Shown here: one piece after another, positions 14,323 through 14,680 of the stretch
Layout of the letters: each line of letters opens with the position of its first letter
How positions within the stretch are numbered: position 1 is the stretch's first letter
NCBI GenBank assembly: GCA_964425645.1
Contig: CAYRNC010000039.1
Coordinates: 1-14,680, forward strand
From: CAYRNC01 sp964425645
GTDB lineage: Bacteria; Bacillota; Clostridia; Peptostreptococcales; Anaerovoracaceae
Direction of reading: 5' to 3'
Length of the DNA: 14,680 nt
Translations under genes and position numbers: made by a program
The notes under the pieces: generated by a model
What the model saw: only the letters and a program-made list of their open reading frames with translations
The model's database searches: none
What the model was told of the DNA's origin: nothing

Positions 14323-14351
14323 TTGACACGTTCAAAGGCGTATAGTACAAT
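14323..14351 (+). promoter_or_regulatory. Promoter of tRNA-Thr and tuf
   Basis: TTGACA (14323-14328), 17-bp spacer and TACAAT (14346-14351), starting 22 bp after the sigH stop. A start near 14358 would produce a transcript carrying a leader of about 90 nt, tRNA-Thr and tuf. A perfect -35 fits a stable-RNA/translation-factor promoter. Confidence 0.75.
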
Positions 14352-14447
14352 GTGAAAAGTGCAAAGCGCTGATATACAGGGTCGTCGGGCCCTGACTGTC
14401 GGTTGGCCGAACTGCAGACAGATGTCTTATAAGCAGACTTAACGCAG
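14352..14447 (+). other. Structured leader before tRNA-Thr
   Basis: No gene. Several short inverted repeats lie close together: CAGGG (14377-14381) with CCCTG (14390-14394); TCGG (14399-14402) with CCGA (14407-14410) around TTGG; and CTGTC (14396-14400) with GACAG (14417-14421), which would enclose the previous one. No T-tract follows, so they are not terminators. They are probably 5' leader structures trimmed when the tRNA is processed. Confidence 0.45.
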
Positions 14448-14523
14448 GCTGTTGTAGCTCAGTAGGTAGAGCACATCCTTGGTAAGGATGAGGTAGGCAG
14501 TTCGAATCTGCTCAACAGCTCCA
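14448..14523 (+). tRNA. thrT: tRNA-Thr (anticodon GGT)
   Basis: A complete 76-nt cloverleaf. Acceptor stem GCTGTTG (14448-14454) pairs with CAACAGC (14513-14519); D stem GCTC/GAGC (14457-14460 with 14469-14472); anticodon stem CATCC/GGATG (14474-14478 with 14486-14490) with loop TTGGTAA and anticodon GGT at 14481-14483; T stem GGCAG/CTGCT with loop TTCGAAT. Discriminator T and CCA are encoded (14520-14523). It reads ACC and ACU codons. It lies 116 bp before tuf, in the same direction and probably on the same transcript. Confidence 0.97.
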
Positions 14524-14639
14524 TCCATTACGAGGACATAATCAACGGTTGGCTATCCTTGGAGGTGTCCTGTACAGCATATGCGAAGAAATAGGCTTGC
14601 GACAGCAAGCTTGAAAATGCATTTTCAGGAGGAAATCAA
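14524..14639 (+). other. Structured tuf leader with SD
   Basis: No gene. AGGACA (14533-14538) can pair with TGTCCT (14566-14571); GCTTGC (14595-14600) pairs with GCAAGC (14605-14610) around a GACA tetraloop; and a perfect 16-bp palindrome TGAAAATGCATTTTCA fills 14612-14627. The last A of the palindrome is the first base of the SD AGGAGG (14627-14632), 7 bp before the tuf ATG. Folding could therefore restrict ribosome access or mark the tRNA-mRNA cleavage product. Confidence 0.5.
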
Positions 14640-14680
14640 ATGGCAAAATCCAAATTTGAACGTACCAAGCCCCATGTGAA
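14640..14680 (+). CDS. tuf: Elongation factor Tu, 5' fragment
   Basis: Only the first 13 codons lie in the window (MAKSKFERTKPHV), followed by a cut codon. They match the highly conserved start of bacterial EF-Tu (MAKxKFxRxKPHVN), which delivers aminoacyl-tRNA to the ribosome. AGGAGG is 7 bp upstream of ATG. In clostridia a tuf copy often precedes rpmG-secE-nusG near sigH, which is what the continuation beyond the window would be expected to show; this part is inference. Confidence 0.9.
   Translation, partial: MAKSKFERTKPHV

Noticed and set aside
14581..14679. Leader ORF of about 32 codons overlapping the tuf start
   Set aside because: The nearest SD is about 15 bp away, the frame has no recognisable content and it runs into tuf in another frame.
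1..14680. Mobile element, CRISPR array, toxin-antitoxin or defence cluster
   Set aside because: No transposase, integrase, regular spaced repeats or defence domains are visible; nearly every base belongs to a housekeeping operon.

Overview
This 14.7-kb window is a dense, almost entirely plus-strand stretch of a Bacillota chromosome, most likely class Clostridia and probably a spore former. The evidence is the CarD-PIN/TRAM-IspD/F-ProS and CysE-CysS-MrnC-RlmB-SigH gene order, the sporulation/stationary-phase sigma factor SigH, strong Shine-Dalgarno sites of the AGGAGG kind, frequent TTG starts, and the tRNA-Thr-tuf junction. I cannot name the family or species. Nothing here looks like a phage, insertion sequence, CRISPR array or classical defence island. 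I do not see a wholly undescribed system; the interesting signals are regulatory and architectural.

Region 1 (about 80-4684): two tandem consensus promoters drive carD (RNA polymerase-binding regulator). It is followed by a membrane PIN-TRAM protein (YacL type), a fused IspD-IspF isoprenoid enzyme and prolyl-tRNA synthetase. Inside ispDF a strong SD plus an in-frame GTG sits exactly at the domain junction, so free IspF may also be made.

Region 2 (4695-6794): an apparently accessory block appended to the same transcription unit. It holds two half-size chromate-transporter family proteins overlapping by ATGA, a Nudix hydrolase and a cyclophilin-type prolyl isomerase that overlaps the Nudix gene.

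Region 3 (6795-8213): a regulated envelope gene encoding a membrane-anchored LysM-G5-M23 peptidoglycan hydrolase. Its upstream region holds a perfect match to the WalR consensus (TGTWAH-N5-TGTWAH) and a GC-rich leader hairpin next to the SD.

Region 4 (8227-14301): a new promoter and short hairpin lead into cysE-cysS, a YfcE/MJ0936-type phosphodiesterase, mini-RNase III, a 69-residue putative tail-anchored protein, thyA, a dihydrofolate reductase gene, rlmB and sigH. Most genes overlap or lie within about 25 bp. Cysteine synthesis and charging, 23S rRNA maturation and methylation, and dTMP/folate synthesis are thus placed upstream of sigH.

Region 5 (14302-14680): a consensus promoter, a hairpin-rich leader, tRNA-Thr(GGT) with encoded CCA, a second structured leader and the first 13 codons of tuf (EF-Tu), cut by the window end.
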